Below are positions 6,301-6,473 of a stretch of 6,473 nucleotides of DNA, piece by piece. The notes beneath the pieces are model-generated. The model saw nothing but the letters and a program-made list of their open reading frames with translations. It searched no databases and had not been told where the DNA came from. The stretch is from contig CAZTIH010000138.1 in NCBI GenBank assembly GCA_964613675.1, forward strand, positions 1 through 6,473. Reading direction: 5' to 3'. The first letter of the stretch is position 1; every line of letters begins with the position of its first letter. Source of the DNA: DAIUCA01 sp964613675. GTDB taxonomy: Bacteria; Pseudomonadota; Gammaproteobacteria; Competibacterales; Competibacteraceae. The position numbers and the translations under genes are program-made.

Positions 6301-6473
6301 CCCGACGGCGATGTTCTGCAATACAGTTGGTCGGTGTCGGGAAGCGGGGCATCGCTGACGAATACCAACACGGTAAATCCCATTTTTAGTGCGACTTCGC
6401 CAGGCAGTTACTCAATTTCTCTAACGGTGAGTGACGGCGAGTTTTTCGATACAGCTACGATCACGATTACGGT
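3397..6473 (+). CDS. Large exported PKD/Ig-like repeat protein, partial (3' end outside window)
   Basis: The frame stays open for 1025 codons to the window edge, so the C-terminus is unknown. Residues 1-22 form a Sec signal peptide: Arg6, hydrophobic LMLVLLLIGA, and likely cleavage after VYG22. The mature start holds IIFSDGFE (27-34), then a PEPPTP linker (about 35-60). A beta-rich domain without tryptophan follows (about 62-150, unassigned), then nine Ig-fold domains of the PKD/K319L type. Each domain has one Trp (187, 277, 379, 472, 568, 675, 779, 874, 978) and most have the pattern NxxPVADAG...DPDGDxLxYxW...PDxxGxYxxxLxVxDG. DPDGD-like acidic loops at 369, 462, 664, 864 and 968 could bind calcium (inference). 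Only four Cys occur (745, 754, 945, 955), in two close pairs suggesting disulfides outside the cytoplasm. The ATG at 3397 is preceded by GGAGAG (3382-3387); an in-frame GTG at 3394 is an alternative. The likely role is as a surface or secreted adhesive or structural protein. No enzyme domain is visible in this part. Confidence 0.9.
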   Translation, partial: MPYLTRLMLVLLLIGATPIVYGQTSQIIFSDGFESPPEPPTPPEPPTPPEPPTPPEPPTPPIEEVLAVQQEVVLGEQASLDLQAFIPQGSSDFTIENPVLLSGTVFELQLFGNTLVVVPASSAPVMVQVRVISQSPGSQITVINYTVTVRVLPPTAVITFDGEVRLNQDLNLSALSSVGRLPLQYRWETTGGTLRNADQPIATLRLTDTATVTVTLTVIDSVGLTATTTLDLTPNALPPVLAAIQVSPPPPYFRNNAIFFSAESEPSEGGAPLAFRWELVQRPENSEAMLQGLSMTRQFGELTDFDRVQLIPDAVGSYEVAVTVSNLGGAVRRFATVTVGNRLPVAEIEAEQTVAVGQTARLDGQASRDPDGDPLTYRWSLIERPQNSAAVLRNATTSVAALVPDRRGQYVAQLIVNDGFGDSEPATAAITAPNQAPVADAGPNRIVQVGESAVFSGRLSRDADGDPLTYRWSLVSRPLESAAALTSLNTLETTLIPDVLGDYVLQLVVNDGLVDSAPITVTLTATPLSQPPVPDAGSDVSTTKGSPVRLVGQVEVGEGAEEIVEFRWEVVSSPPDAVFTLEAESLFEGLGALASVSGQTVIFTAETSGEYGVSLVVINDRGIASEPDVLTLTVINLPPVADAGDNRLVRSNVSVTLDGSNSFDPDGDELVDFRWTILAVPSGSELLINQVLEGEQISLTPDVVGDYRVQLVVSDGEVDSEPSEVVISAVAGPIVTVPTNLRLPCALMSASRTCGYSDSNPVSLTGQVVSAASTFTVQWSLLQQPANANASIQNPNSLTTAVTNLTIPGRYELRLTVTDAFGTAFSDTALEVNFVPLFVPASPVFLSGTVGEAVNLSGAYAIADADNDPLTYEWLLTGQPPESEATIGASTTPSPIFIPDVPGTYTIGIIVEDGLDFASATIVVEVEDENQAPTANAGSNAKISCNPSVDLDGQCNTTRVLNGGGSSDPDGDVLQYSWSVSGSGASLTNTNTVNPIFSATSPGSYSISLTVSDGEFFDTATITIT
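3505..3576 (+). repeat. Four tandem 18-bp repeats encoding a PEPPTP linker
   Basis: Four consecutive in-frame copies of an 18-base unit (codons for P-E-P-P-T-P, residues 37-60) lie directly after the FSDGFE segment. The copies are almost identical: the third begins CCT instead of CCC and the fourth ends CCA instead of CCG. Such proline-rich spacers keep an extended, stiff conformation and hold a domain array away from its anchor. Because the unit length is a multiple of three, copy-number change would alter linker length without breaking the frame. On the opposite strand the repeat reads as Gly/Val/Ser runs, which is only a shadow. Confidence 0.92.
3850..6473 (+). repeat. Array of nine Ig-fold (PKD/K319L-like) domains, degenerate tandem repeat
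   Basis: Domain starts can be placed near residues 152, 235, 341, 434, 529, 636, 730, 835 and 930 from the recurring (N)xxPV(A/P)xAG or related entry motif. The core Trp residues are 90, 102, 93, 96, 107, 104, 95 and 104 residues apart. The final beta-strand pair is recognisable in nearly every unit (for example RGQYVAQLIVNDG, LGDYVLQLVVNDG, VGDYRVQLVVSDG, PGTYTIGIIVEDG, PGSYSISLTVSDG). Domains 1, 2, 5 and 7 lack the DPDGD loop. The ninth domain is nearly complete at the edge; more may follow. Confidence 0.85.
4417..4974 (+). repeat. Most recent duplication within the array: domains 3 and 4 (279-bp period)
   Basis: Domains 3 (4417-4695) and 4 (4696-4974) are the most alike neighbouring pair. 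Both contain SRDxDGDPLTYRWSL, then a RP-x2-SAA segment, and a GxYVxQLxVNDGxxDS ending. The equivalent Asp codons at 4501 and 4780 are 279 bases apart, and stretches such as CCGTTGACCTA and TGGTCGTTA are shared at the DNA level. This suggests growth of the array by unequal recombination, with this pair the youngest seen here. Confidence 0.7.

Overview
The window carries three housekeeping genes in an arrangement typical of Gammaproteobacteria, followed by the 5' part of a very large exported repeat protein. grpE is on the minus strand and is divergent from nadK and recN on the plus strand. This grpE / nadK-recN neighbourhood is familiar from enteric and related gammaproteobacteria. Base composition looks near-balanced with no obvious break between genes. 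I cannot name a genus from the sequence.

Layout: positions 1-88 are non-coding and hold a sigma32-type (heat-shock) promoter pointing left out of the window, most likely toward dnaK. GrpE occupies 89-661 (minus). Positions 662-783 form a compact divergent control region, with a second sigma32-type promoter for grpE and a possible sigma70 promoter for nadK almost back to back. The NAD kinase gene runs from 784 to 1677, and recN starts on the very next base (1678-3342), so the two are almost certainly one transcript. A 54-base gap holds a small hairpin plus T-run. A large ORF then opens at 3397 and is still open at the window edge after 1025 codons.

The large ORF encodes a signal peptide, a short FSDGFE segment, a four-copy PEPPTP linker, one unassigned beta-rich domain, and nine PKD/K319L-like Ig-fold domains of about 90-107 residues. 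Each of the nine has exactly one core tryptophan. It is probably a secreted or surface protein; its ligand and C-terminus are unknown.

The three left-hand genes are ordinary core biology: GrpE is the DnaK nucleotide exchange factor, NadK makes NADP, and RecN is an SMC-like repair ATPase. The points worth following up are the pair of heat-shock promoters with identical spacing, and the architecture of the repeat protein sitting where bamE often follows recN. I see no clear sign of a wholly new system.
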